A stretch of 64,000 nt of DNA from Nymphaea colorata. Taxonomy: Eukaryota; Streptophyta; Magnoliopsida; Nymphaeales; Nymphaeaceae. The stretch covers positions 4,143,500 to 4,207,499 of the forward strand of contig NC_045149.1 of NCBI RefSeq assembly GCF_008831285.2, in the 5' to 3' direction. Below are positions 46,657 through 57,100 of the stretch, piece after piece (within the stretch, counting starts at the first letter, position 1; each line of letters starts with the position of its first letter). A program made the translations under genes and the position numbers. The notes below the pieces were generated by a model. The model had not been told where the DNA came from. It was given only the letters and a program-made list of their open reading frames with translations, and ran no database searches.

Positions 46657-47334
46657 CAGACGTGCTTTGTACCTCTCAATGTTCTCATCTAGTTTGTACT
46701 TAATGGTGTAAACTCACTTTGACCCAACCAAATGAGATGCTTCAGGAATCTCTACCACCTCCCATGTCTGATTTCTGTCTATGCCTCCATCTCTTCTTGC
46801 ATAGCATGAGTCCACTTAGGGTCACTCTGAGCCTCTGTAACATCCCTGGGAATCACAGCCACAGACAAGGAGGATACAAAACATTTGTAGTCAATGCTCA
46901 ATCTAGAGTAAGATACAAAGTTACCAATATAGTGTTGGGTACATGACCTGACACCCTTTCTCAAGGCAATGGGAAGATCCTCCTTTTCATTTTCTGTCTG
47001 ACTTTCTCTCTCAACAGGTTGCTTTTGAGCATGACTTGGGTCATCCAAGGAAGAAGTAGGATTGGAAATCGAAGTGGACTTCTACCATCAATCACCTTGT
47101 CAGTACGAACTCTTCTTCTAAAATACACCTGCCCAAACAGACGATTGCATTCTTTTTCTGTCTCCATAGGACACTCTCCCTCCTTTCCATGTTCATGTAC
47201 CTCAATAGAGGTCTCATCTTCTTCTTTTCCAAGCACCTCGACAGATGGATTCTCTTCGCGCCTGTAATCCAGAAAATCTGTAAACTGAATTTCTTAACTT
47301 GGAGAATACTCTTCCTTAAACATTGACTTCTCCC
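46657..47334 (-). pseudogene. Nested copia linker between integrase and RT
   Basis: Minus-strand frames contain the usual pre-RT segment: HYIGNFVSYSRLSIDYKCFV, SVAVIPRDVTEAQSDPKWTH and AMQEEMEA, followed by a stop; upstream is a charged linker (DETSIEVHEHGKEGECPMET). Several frame changes. Confidence 0.8.
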
Positions 47335-47691
47335 CTAAAGAGAATTCTCACCAAAATAAGAGACATGTTCTAAGAATGTGACATCCTTGGTAATGTGAAC
47401 TCGACCAGTGGTGGGTTCTAGACATTTATACCCCTTTTGAGTAGGAGAATACCCAAGAAATATTCCCTTAATTGATTTGGGGTCAAGTTTTTTCACATTT
47501 GGACTGTCATTATGAATGAAACACACACATCCAAGGACCCAAGGAGGGAGGTGAAAAGGTTGGCTACTCCCTGGAAGCATGAAGTAGGGTGTACGACCAT
47601 TTAGCACTCGACTAGGCATGCGATTAATCAAATAAGCACTAGTAATGACTGCATCTCCCCAATAATATTTTGGAAGATTCCTTTGGAACAA
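47335..47691 (-). pseudogene. Nested copia integrase C-terminal region
   Basis: Minus strand: FQRNLPKYYWGDAVITSAYL, INRMPSRVLNGRTPYFML, VKKLDPKSIKGIFLGYSPTQ, KGYKCLEPTTGRVHITKDV. It continues the integrase core at 47709 in another frame after a small indel and a stop. Confidence 0.9.
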
Positions 47692-47708
47692 TAAAGCTCT
47701 GGTGACAT

Positions 47709-48570
47709 TTAGTAACTGACGGTTTTTTCTCTCAGCAACTCCATTTTGAGGGGGTGTATAACTACATGATGTCTCATGAACAATCCCCTCTTTCGAAGGA
47801 ATTCCTCAACAGTGAGACACATATACTCACGAGTATTATCAGACTGGATTGTCTTGACAGACTCACCATACTGGTTTTCCACTAGGAGGATGAAGGTTTC
47901 TATAATATGAGGTACTTCGCTACGGTCTTTCAACAGATAAACGAAAGTACACCTTGAATAGTCATCTATGAAAGTCATAAAGTACTGAAAACCACCACGA
48001 GAATGAATGCCTGAAGGCCCCCACACATCAGAATGAATCAAAGAGAAAGCTTTATTAGCATGACTATTTGAAATTGGATACAAAGCTCTAACATGCTTCT
48101 CAAACTGACACACATTACAAGATAACATGGAAATGTTTAAACTGGAACATAATTCAGGAAACAATTGTTTCAAAATCCCAAAAGGGAGATGACCAAGGTG
48201 TTCATGCCAATACAAAAATAACTGACGACACTCTTCATTCTTCTTCTCTGTCCTGCTGACTGCTGACATAAGGGCTGTGGCAACACGTATAGGAAGCTGA
48301 TATAAACCATCAGACACCAAACCAATCCCAATCTTCTTCCCTGTCACCAAGTCTTGCAAAACACAACGTTTTTCAGAAAATATAAGTTCACAGTTCAGTT
48401 CATTGGTAATCTTGCTAACAGATAAAAGATTTAAGGGAAGATGGGGAACATGCAGGGCACCATGCACTAAAAAATTGTTCAACAAAGAAAGACTCTGTTT
48501 CCCTACCACAGAGGTAAAGGAGCCATCGACAAGGGACACACGTTCCTTTCCCCATGATAGCTTCTAGTCA
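47709..48570 (-). pseudogene. Nested copia protease tail and integrase core
   Basis: Minus strand: HVPHLPLNLLSVSKITNELN, LQDLVTGKKIGIG, the zinc-binding WHEHLGHLPFGIL with CNVCQFEKH, then IHSDVWGPSG (first catalytic Asp), TFIDDYSRCTFVYLLKDRSE and IQSDNTREYMC (second Asp region). The third, Glu-containing block is lost in a frameshift just before the end at 47709 (HPLKMELLREK is the out-of-frame reading). Confidence 0.92.
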
Positions 48571-49665
48571 TGAAAGAGTTTGGGGTTGCCAGTCATGTGA
48601 TGAGTGGCACCGCTACCGATAATCCACTCTCCCATGCAAGAAGTACCTTGTTCTCCTGAAACAGCCAGTGCTTGATTGACCTTCATCTCATCTAACGTGT
48701 CTGCCTGACCAACATCAATCTGGCTCAAATATGCTTGCAGCTCATGAATCTGTTCTGCAGAAATAGAAACTTTACCATCACTATGATGTGTTGCATTTGA
48801 AACATGCTTCTTCCCACCAGAAGACCTCCGCCTACTATTCTTCTTCTCTGGATGCAGGCCCCAACAAAAGTCCATAGTATGACCAAGTTTTTTGCAGTGT
48901 GTACATTTACGGGAAGAACGGGTAGTTCCCACAGAGGCACGGCCAACAAAGGCAGACCGTTCATTGTGAGACATGGGATCCCCCTTTCTCCCACTTATGA
49001 CCAGCCTCCTTTGCTCTTCAGCTTGAACACGGGAATAAACATCTTCAATACTGAATTATTCATCAGAGTTAAGAATATGACTCCTTATATTCTCGAATTC
49101 ATTGTTTAGTCCAGGTAAGAAATGGAATACCCTATTCTCCCACTCCTTGGCCATATACTGCATCTGGTCTTGAGGACAACTCCATGTAACATCAGAATGG
49201 TAGTGAAGATCCTCCCACTTATATTTTAATGCTGCGTAGAAATCTGCGACCGAGAGATCCCCTTGTCGCAGAGCATACACATCCTTCATTAGTTGATACA
49301 CACGAACTTTCCTTTTCTTTTGACCATACATCTGTTCCATAATAATCCACATATCCATCGCAGTCTTCTTACGAAGAATGAGGGGTTGAATATCCGAAGA
49401 CACCGAGTTAACAATCCAAGTTTTTACCTGGTTGTCCTCAAGAAACCATGTATCTCAAGCCATACTATCCACAGTAGGTTCGACCTTTCTCCCATTCACA
49501 TAGGCAATTTGTCTGCGACCAGCGATCCCCATGCAGCGGACCATCGTAGATAATTCTCCTTGGCAAGCCGAATGGTGGTAACTTGAACCGGTACATTATC
49601 AGTTCTCACGGTCCCAACACCAGACCGATCAGTATTAACTGTGGAGGAGGAAGACGAGTTGGCCA
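48564..49665 (-). pseudogene. Nested copia gag and protease start, protease Asp mutated
   Basis: The likely gag start is ATG near 49665 on the minus strand (MANSSSSSTVNTDRSG), followed by TTIRLAKENYLRWSAAW and a frame change. Then TWIVNSVSSDIQPLILRKKT, YQLMKDVYALRQGDLSVADF and FLPGLNNEFENIRSHIL as in UBN2-type gag, and a stop near 49057. After RVQAEEQRR the zinc knuckle CTHCKKLGHTMDFC (CX2CX4HX4C, about 48905-48864) is intact. The protease motif reads WIIGSGATHHMTG near 48625, with Gly in place of the catalytic Asp, so this copy could not process its own polyprotein even without the stops. Confidence 0.9.
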
Positions 49666-50065
49666 TGATCACCAACTACAAACAGCTGACCAACAGAGGT
49701 ACACAACAGCGCAACCCTTGAGGATGGCACACCTGAGAGTCACCGATAGCAAGGATCAGGTCGGGCGACGCAGAGGGCAACGGCAGAGAGGCAACGATCA
49801 CATCGGGTAGTAGATGATGCAGAGACGCTGGGATCTGGTCGGACGGCGCTGGAGTCTGGTCGGGCGACGCTGGAGTCTAGTCAGGCGACGCTGGAGCGAT
49901 CAGCGGCGGAGGAGCAGAGGGCAGTGGCAGACACGGGCAACGCAGAGGGTCTCAGGCGATGCAGCCGAGCAGCGGCGATGGCAGCAGCAGCAGTGGCGGC
50001 AGCAACAGCAAGTGGTTTAGGGTTGGAACTTCACAACCCTAAAAAAAAAATTTCCAAGCTCGTTG
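49666..50065 (-). other. Leader of the nested copia, GC-rich with short repeats
   Basis: Untranslated leader between primer binding site and gag. It includes a ~17-27 bp repeated unit (GGTCGGGCGACGCTGGAGTC and variants, about 49825-49900) and CAG/CGG-rich triplet runs near 49975-50015. Confidence 0.8.
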
Positions 50066-50077
50066 GCTCTGGTACCA
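50066..50077 (-). promoter_or_regulatory. Primer binding site of the nested copia
   Basis: Minus strand TGGTACCAGAGC directly after the 5' LTR, one base different from the common initiator-Met tRNA complement TGGTATCAGAGC. Confidence 0.9.
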
Positions 50078-50317
50078 TGTAGAAATAATAGACGCACAAG
50101 AACCGAAGATCGAACACAGATGTAACATGGAAAACCCTCAACTAGAGGGAAAAAACCACGGGTGAGGAGGTCTGGTGCCTACTAGCCGCCAGACTCTCTC
50201 TCTCTTAGAAACTTCGTTCACTTGCAAGATTAGGGTTTACAATAGTATAAGTATGCCCAAACCAAGACACAATAGATCAGGTCCAGACCCGAACCCATAC
50301 ACCAAGATCCGTCAACA
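50078..50317 (-). repeat. 5' LTR of the nested copia
   Basis: 240 bp, partner of 41384-41622; minus strand TGTTGACGGATC…TTTCTACA. Confidence 0.93.
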
Positions 50318-50322
50318 TTCTC

Positions 50323-51317
50323 AAATTAATCATAAAGTTCCTCCAAAATAGCAACATCCCTAAAATGCAATCCAAATCATCAAATAAGGAGTCTAGCATG
50401 CTCAAATAATAATTATACATGCTCTAATAGATAATATTCAACAATCTAAGCTCGATTAGGGCTTGCTCACCCCAATTTCAAAGTCTTAGCTGCTGCAGTA
50501 CTCCCGACAGCCACCTCACGAGTTCGAGAGATCTTCCAACGGCTAAAATCCCTCAATGCTGCCACCACCAACGCATTCACTTCACTGCTATGAGGGGGAA
50601 GATGCGTCCCAAGCTGCAAATTAACCAAAAAGCCACAACATAGTCAAAATAGACAAAAAGGGACCTCAAGAGAGGGGTCTGTCATTAGAAGAAGGCAGTC
50701 GGCTGTGAGGGAGGTTCAAAGCAAGAGGGAGAACACGAGAGAGGTGAGTGGGAGGAGGCTGGTGGTAAAGAGGGGGTGCAAAACAATGAGATGGGAGAGT
50801 AGAGAGGGGAAAGAGTGTGCGAGGGAGAGGGTGTTGATAGAGAGGGGAGACTGGTGAAAGGAGTTCAGACGGAGGGGAGAAACGGTCAGAGAGGGGAAAT
50901 CGAGCGGGGGAAATGGGGTAGATTGAGAGGAGCAGAGGAGACGGGGAGAGAGCTCGAGCAGAGAGGAAGAGAGGGCATGGGAAAAGGAGGATGCTAACAT
51001 AAAGGGGAGAGGGTTGCGCAGGAGGGAGGGGGAGAAGAAAGAAGATAGAAAGGAGAGGAAGAGGCGGAGAGAGATCGAGAGGGCTTAGCAGCGACACCGC
51101 CGTCGTCGCCCTTCCTTCGTCGGTCCGAACGTTGCCACTGCAACACCTCCGTCGTCGGCTGTTCCTCCCGCCACCTGTCTCTTTTTTGCACCACCGTAGA
51201 GGAAGGAACGAAGAGGAAGGCGAGGGAGAAGAACGCGTCGAGCTAACACGTGATGGGTTTGGGTTCGGGTCTGGATCCCGATCCAAATCCATCCTGCTAA
51301 AAAAGAATAACGTTACA
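50323..51317 (-). mobile_element. Gypsy upper LTR, part 3 of 3
   Basis: Resumes after TTCTC (50318-50322) and ends at GTTACA, 51317, corresponding to the end of the lower LTR at 30778. The GA-rich segment 50690-51090 gives long Ser/Pro/Leu frames on the minus strand through composition only. Confidence 0.88.
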
Positions 51318-51648
51318 TCCTACCCTCCTTAAAGAAAATTTCGTCCTCGAAATTTAAATCATACCTCAATGCAAGAAAAAGTGTAGATACATCTTTCACA
51401 TATCCTCCTCGAGTTCTCATGTACTCTCTTTCAACCCATGGTATTGTCATTCCACTTTCACTAAAGAAATTTTTTTCGTGTGAAGCACTTACTCTCTTTT
51501 TGATCCCCAATTCTAATAGGTTTTTTTTTTCTTCCATTGTCAAATCATCTTGTACCTGAATACCTTGAAAATTAATCACATGTGTAGGGTCCGGTACATA
51601 CCTTCGAAGTATGGAAACATAGAAAACATCACTCAATTTAGGTGGTAG
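51318..51648 (-). pseudogene. Second gypsy pol fragment (integrase tail and chromodomain) abutting the upper LTR
   Basis: Directly above the upper LTR lies the same polypurine box as at 30779 (AAGGAGGGTAGGA) and then the end of another pol copy: DVFYVSILRRYVPDPTHVIN, FQGIQVQDDLTMEEKK, then degenerate chromodomain sequence. It is a diverged, frameshifted counterpart of 30827-31100. It stops at about 51648 (near the block LELPPDLSHVHDV in the other copy), where the 253-bp satellite array begins. Thus the upper LTR acts as 5' LTR for the element below and 3' LTR for this fragment. Confidence 0.85.
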
Positions 51649-52310
51649 AGATATCAGCAGTCAGAATAGCGATCAAAACGATCAACAAAAACGGTGATCG
51701 AACAAGAGTTGAACTATGATCAGGAGGGAATGGATCGCGATCGTACTTCTCCATATACTAACATGATCATTCACATAGGTAGACACACAAGCACAAACAG
51801 GAATCCCGACAGAAATTATGACTGGAAGAAATGTAGTCTCAATACAACCCACAATCATGCGATCAGAGTAGAAATTCCTAACAGAAATCGATCAGCAGCA
51901 GAGATATCAACAATCGGAATAGTGACCAGAACGATCAACGAAAAACAGCAATCAACCAAGAGCTGAACTATGATCAGGCAGGAATTGATCGCGATCGTAA
52001 TTCTCCAGATACTAACACAATCATTCACATAGGCAAACATCAAATCACACAAGCACAAACGGGATTCTCGACGGAAATTACAACTGAAAGAAATGCAGCC
52101 TCAATATAACCCACAATCATGCGATCAGAGTAGAAATTCCGAACAGAAATCGATTAGCAGCAGAGATCTCAGCGATCAGAACGATCAACCAAAAACGATG
52201 ATCGACCAAGAGTTGAGCTATGATCATGCGGGAATCGATTGCGATCGTAATTCTTCAGATATTAACACGAGCATCCGCAGAGGGAAACATGCTCCTGAAT
52301 GCTTTCGAAG
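51649..52310. repeat. 253-bp tandem repeat array 1
   Basis: GAACTATGAT (or GAGCTATGAT) recurs at 51711, 51964 and 52215, spacing 253 and 251 bp. Each unit carries CAGCAGAGATATCAGCAATC, GATCAGAACGATCAAC, ATCGATCGCGATCGTAATTC and ATACAACCCACAATCATGCG motifs, rich in GATC. About 2.6 units. The minus strand is open over much of a unit, but stops recur, and I see no gene. Confidence 0.88.
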
Positions 52311-52986
52311 GTGAACAGGCAGGCAAGGGAGGGTCGATTCAAAATAACAGAAAAAAAGAGATTCCTTTTTCTTTTCTCCTTGTGCACTTAAAGATATTTA
52401 GACTAGCGTTCCTCAAAATGACAGTATCCTCCCCTCCCGCCTTGTTATTTCGGAATCCGATTTGCAGCAGCCCATTCAGTCCCACCAAGGTATTTTTCCC
52501 ATCAAGAAAATATGTTGCCGAGGCTACTGACCGGAGGTAAAGGGTGTCGAGATATTTCTTTTCGAGAATTTATCGAACTAGCCTATTTTTCATCGTTATT
52601 TAGGAAATCTGCTGTATCGTTTTTGTTGTCGTCGTATAACGACAATTATTCGGATTAAATCATTAAATGTGTTTGCAGTTAGGTTGACAGAAATAAAAGC
52701 AATTCCCTTTTCATTTTTCTTTTTTCTTTTTTCTCTTTTTGAAAATAAAGCTTTTATTTAAGTTTCGTTTGTTGTCATATAAATTAATTAAAAATTTGAA
52801 CTATATTTACAATCTTTAAAAAAAGGAAAAATGATAACATTGTTCTATGGATAACAATATTTGCAAGCCAATATGCCATGTTAGTGGGTTAACCAATGTG
52901 TAGGGCCATAACCATACTTTCAACATTGCTTTTGATTTTTATCGGCAGATTTTTTTAAGGAGTGCTTGAATTATACAATATATATA

Positions 52987-53032
<46 letters not shown>

Positions 53033-53141
53033 ACCACCCATGGATCTACGTGATATTGTTCAAGAATGTTCTTCTAATTTAAATTAGTTTTAATAAATAC
53101 AAATTTCACTAAGGTTAATCCAGCTCGATCCATGCCACCTA
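52311..53141. repeat. Duplicated flank of array 1 (copy 1)
   Basis: Matches 60481-61350 in the same orientation: TTTAGACTAGCGTTCCTC, GCAGCAGCCCATTC, GTCCCACCAAGGTA, AACGACAATTATTCGGATTA, GTGTAGGGCCATAACCAT, CCATGGATCTACGTGAT and AGTTTTAATAAATACAAATT are shared. Includes a TA microsatellite (52981-53029). No gene recognised. Divergence about 10-15 percent by eye. Confidence 0.85.
52981..53029. repeat. TA microsatellite in duplicated flank copy 1
   Basis: About 49 bp of TA with one TGTG interruption. The homologous site in copy 2 (61223-61241) has under 20 bp. Confidence 0.9.
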
Positions 53142-53363
53142 ACGTATTATTAAAAATATCTTGTTGCAAGTTTGTTGGCTTTAACTGAAATCTTGAAATA
53201 ATATCACCGTGGATGCTTTCCAGTCACCTAATGTGTAAGTAAGAAAAGATGACAGCGTTGTAACGTTTTTTGAGGAGAAAAAAAGTTGGCGAGGAGAAAT
53301 GTGTAGCGCTTTCCAATTTTTGTAAGACTTATTGTATAACCCTAAACTCCTCGGATCTTATGG

Positions 53364-53371
53364 GTTTTGAG
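53364..53371. repeat. Left target-site duplication of hAT element 2
   Basis: GTTTTGAG, against CTTTTGAG at 54794-54801 (7 of 8). Confidence 0.7.
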
Positions 53372-54094
53372 TAGGGGTGAACACTAGCCGAGTCGAGCTC
53401 GAGTTCGGCTCGACTAATGAAACCTTGAGCTCGAGCTCAACTTGAGCTTGAGAATAGCTCGACAGAAGCAGCTCCAGCTCGACTCGAGAGAATTTGTTGA
53501 GCTCGAGCTTGACTTGATTAAGGCTCGACAAACTTGTCTGAATATATGGGACTCACTGCTTCCCCTTGGAATCTTGGAGTTCTACCACCACAACCACTGT
53601 AGCCTTTCTCTATGCCTTTTAACCGAAAACCACCACCACCCCCAAACACCGCCTTCACCACTGCCAACACCAACTGTTGGCATTTTCCTGTTCACATAGT
53701 TCATTAAACCAAATGTGAATGCTATTGGAACTCAGCCACTGCCATCACCCGCTTCTCCCCCACCCGGAACCCAACTCTACGCCCTGCAATGGTTCAAGTG
53801 ATTTAGGGGAATGTTACATCAATGTTGTACGAAGATGTTGCACAAATCATACATTGTGAGAAGCCAGATGTTGTCAAGCACCTACAAATGTAAAGCAAAT
53901 TCAGATTTATCTTACCTTTATTTTTTTCATCATGACAAGACAAAGTATAGGTTTTCTGTCATTTTGCAAAGTGTCTTTCAATTCAAAACTATCATGGGCA
54001 TGCCTCTCTTGCCTGCCAGCTGAAGAATATCTTCAGTGCTTTGGTCCTTAGCGCAAAGATTTTTTTGGGAAACATAACATTCCCAACTTAAAAC

Positions 54095-54245
54095 CCCTGC
54101 CCAAGCAAGGGTTTCGGAAGCCCTCACCCGCCCAAGCGAGGAACCCTCACCCAACACAAGGGTTTCTAAAACCCACATTTGGGCATACCCTCGCCCAAGC
54201 AAGGGAGTGAGGGAAACCCTCGCGGCCAAGCGAGGGTTCCAGAAA
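54095..54245. repeat. Short tandem repeats (CTCGCCCAAGCGAGGGTT type)
   Basis: Four to five degenerate copies of a ~30-35 bp unit with an internal palindrome (CCCAAGCGAGGG / CCCTCGCTTGGG). Confidence 0.75.
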
Positions 54246-54287
54246 GCCTCCCTTTGGCAAAACGAGAGAGTATGTGAGATCAAAGAG

Positions 54288-54400
<113 letters not shown>

Positions 54401-55668
54401 AAGAGGGGAAGAGAGATTGGGAGAGTATAGGTATGGGAGAGGCCAAGAGCAAGAGGGTGTACCTTAGCGAGTTAGTGTTGATGCTATAGCCTATAGTTTG
54501 AAGAAATTGTGGCTGGTGGGGTTCATGAGAACGAAGGAGAAAGCCAGTGAAGAGAGAGAAAAAGAATGCGAAAGTGAAGCATCGGCAGAAGAACGGGAGA
54601 AAATCCGTTACTTGAGCTAACGAGCCGAGTTGGGTTATGCGAGCTTCGTTAAACAAACTCGACTGGATAAATTAAACGAGCTGAACCATCAACTAAACTT
54701 GGCTCATTGAGTAGAAAAGCTGGCTCGAACTTGAGTTCAAGCCGAGCTTTAAAGAATCGAGTTCGAGTTACTCGGCTGGTTGTTCACCCCTAACTTTTGA
54801 GGGTTGTAGATAGCTTGTTACCCAGATCTCCAAATCGCCCTAAATCCCCAGCGCATGACAGATCATATAAGCATGCTCACGAATAACTAATATACCCATT
54901 TTAGCCCTTTTTCATATATTCTGTTTTTTTTTTTTTTGACAAATTTGATGGATATATAGATATGTTCTTCATACAGAAACAATAACAACCCATATTTAAA
55001 GTGAGCAATCAAAGATTTTGAAAAATATGATTTTGATGTTCTTTTTCATGGTTTAGAATATGAGAAACACATTTAATTAATTAGTTAACAAGTTTAAAAT
55101 TATGTGATTAAATGGACCAGTTGACTCGTTTTCGCCAACCAAAAACCATGTTCAGAAGGATTTTAACCAAAGTTTTTGAACAACGCATGAACTTCTAACC
55201 AAGTGGCTGCGTCCTTCTAATGACGATTTTAATTATGAACTTGGTGACAAACGCATTAACACATTATTATTAATACAGAGTTGCCAAAAGATATTCATCC
55301 ACACACGCCAGTTTCTTAGCATGCATTTTGAGTTCGAAGAGAAAGGGATGTCAATGGCCCAGACACAATCCAATATTTGATTTGATTATGACCTCAAGTA
55401 GTTGAGCCTATACATAACTAATACCAATACTTAAAACATGTATCTCCTAGTTTTCCAAAATCATCCGATTTAATTTTCATGCATTGCGTGAACCAAATTT
55501 GAGTCTGCTTGTTTGCTTTACTTCACTAATTGAATTGAGCAGGCTTGAACTATGCTCAAGGCATAATCAACGAGGTTCGAATTCTGCTGGTCGAAAGAGA
55601 ATGCAAGACCCACCCACCCATTGTTACCACTACCACAAGAAAAGTCCTTGATGCAGAACATATATAAG

Positions 55669-55768
55669 ACTTATTTTATAGATTGTATAAACCAATCTAA
55701 ACTAGCGCAACCTTTTCAACTTATTTTATAAAATTGTATAAACCAATCTAAACAAGCCCAACCTTTTC
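55669..55768. repeat. 50-bp tandem duplication
   Basis: ACTTATTTTATAGATTGTAT and its near-copy begin at 55669 and 55719; two units with few differences. Confidence 0.88.
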
Positions 55769-56711
55769 AATTGTTTAAGTTATCGAGCAATATTTTTCAT
55801 TTTAACTTAATTTATTTAATAAAAGATACTAAGCTCATCGATGCACCATCCACTCCACCCTAAGACAATGTTTTTCATACTCACATATGTGTGTGTGTTA
55901 TGCTCGTCGTCCACCCATATGGATGTCTCGAACATATAGCTCTATGGTGTTGTGTGTGTGTGTGGAATATTGCTGGATTGATAAAAGTTAGTAATCCATT
56001 ATTACAGGTACCATAAGAAATTATTAAAAAAATACCAGTAATCACTGCTACATCTCAATTGATAGCTAGTGCTTACAGGACAGTTCTCTCTTAGTGATAG
56101 ACTTTTAATTTTGTCTTCAGACAACGTCTAAGAGTATGTAAATTTCACAACAACCAATGTAGTAATTAAGTGGGCCAAGCCGCAATCTTAATAGTGTCTC
56201 CTAATGAGTCTTTTCCACTTCAATTCTAAAGAAATCAAGCAGCAAAACTTATAAATTAGGAACAATGAAGATCTACTACCATACCACTTTATGGTGATCT
56301 GCAAAATGCTACCATCTACATAATTGTACCAAATATAGCAAAATAGATCCTCTAACATGAAAAAGGAGAATCGACTGACACACAACAAAAATCTTGCAGA
56401 CAATCGAAAGCATCAAACCTGATTTTGTTGTGCCCACTGTGTAAAACAATGATCGAATCAAATCCATCCAAACACACTACAAAGTTTGTTCCTCAAACTC
56501 GAGCTACTTGAGCACCCTATTGGATGTCCTTTTTATGGAAGCTGCAGCTGCAGCATCATATGTGCTCAGAAAGGACACAAAACTTCTGCATTCAACTCTT
56601 CTGCTGCATCATATGTGCTCAGAACACTTCTATTTTTTATGGAAACAACTCAAGCAAGCAGGATTTTGCTGCAGCAATTACCTCAGCAGATTCACACATG
56701 TAACTACACAA

Positions 56712-56712
56712 G

Positions 56713-56759
<47 letters not shown>
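56712..56759. repeat. TA then GA compound microsatellite
   Basis: About 25 bp TA followed by about 24 bp GA. Confidence 0.92.
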
Positions 56760-56967
56760 GTTAAAGGTGAGGATCAAATAATGTGGATTCAAGTGTGATA
56801 TCACAAGAATGCAGAAAATTTACCAAATTAGCCTTTCAGATTATGCTTATGCCCAAACAAAGAAACCACTGCAACATTAGTCACCTACATCACATAATTA
56901 AGAATACTTTGTTTCATCAAATGAATAGCAAATTTCCAAGCTGAAACCAACAGAAAAGTTCTGACCT

Positions 56968-57100
56968 CCCGATAGAATCGTCCACAACTTTCACACTGCC
57001 AAACTTCAAAATTTATGTTGTACAAGCACCCAAAAGTTACTTGCACACCCCCTGCAGCTGCAATAGCTTCTTCAGTTGTTAGTCGCTTTGAATGAACCAC
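56968..57100 (-). other. Exon-like stretch, family not recognised
   Basis: On the minus strand an AG (ATGCAG) near 57103 is followed by YVVHSKRLTTEEAIAAAGGV, QVTFGCLYNINFEVWQCESC and GRFYRE, then a GT (GTCAGA) donor-like site near 56967. The CxxC in WQCESCGR suggests a metal site. The open frame extends further both ways (155 codons) but loses protein character. I cannot name it; chance is possible. Confidence 0.3.

Larger units (their letters stand above)
41384..50317 (-). mobile_element. Minus-strand Ty1/copia element, 5.25 kb plus a 3.7-kb hAT insert
   Basis: Complete structure: 3' LTR 41384-41622, 5' LTR 50078-50317, polypurine tract, primer binding site, and gag-PR-IN-RT-RH in order on the minus strand. 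The flanking pentamer TTCTC occurs at 41379-41383 and 50318-50322, and the other gypsy LTR shows the unoccupied site (GTTCTTCTCACAAATAG near 29777). The two LTRs differ at roughly 7 percent of positions by eye, so the insertion is not recent. The hAT element 42708-46394 sits in its RT gene. Confidence 0.93.

Noticed and set aside
50666-51292. 208-codon minus-strand Ser/Pro/Leu-rich frame
   Set aside because: Same GA-rich LTR segment as above; no protein features beyond composition.
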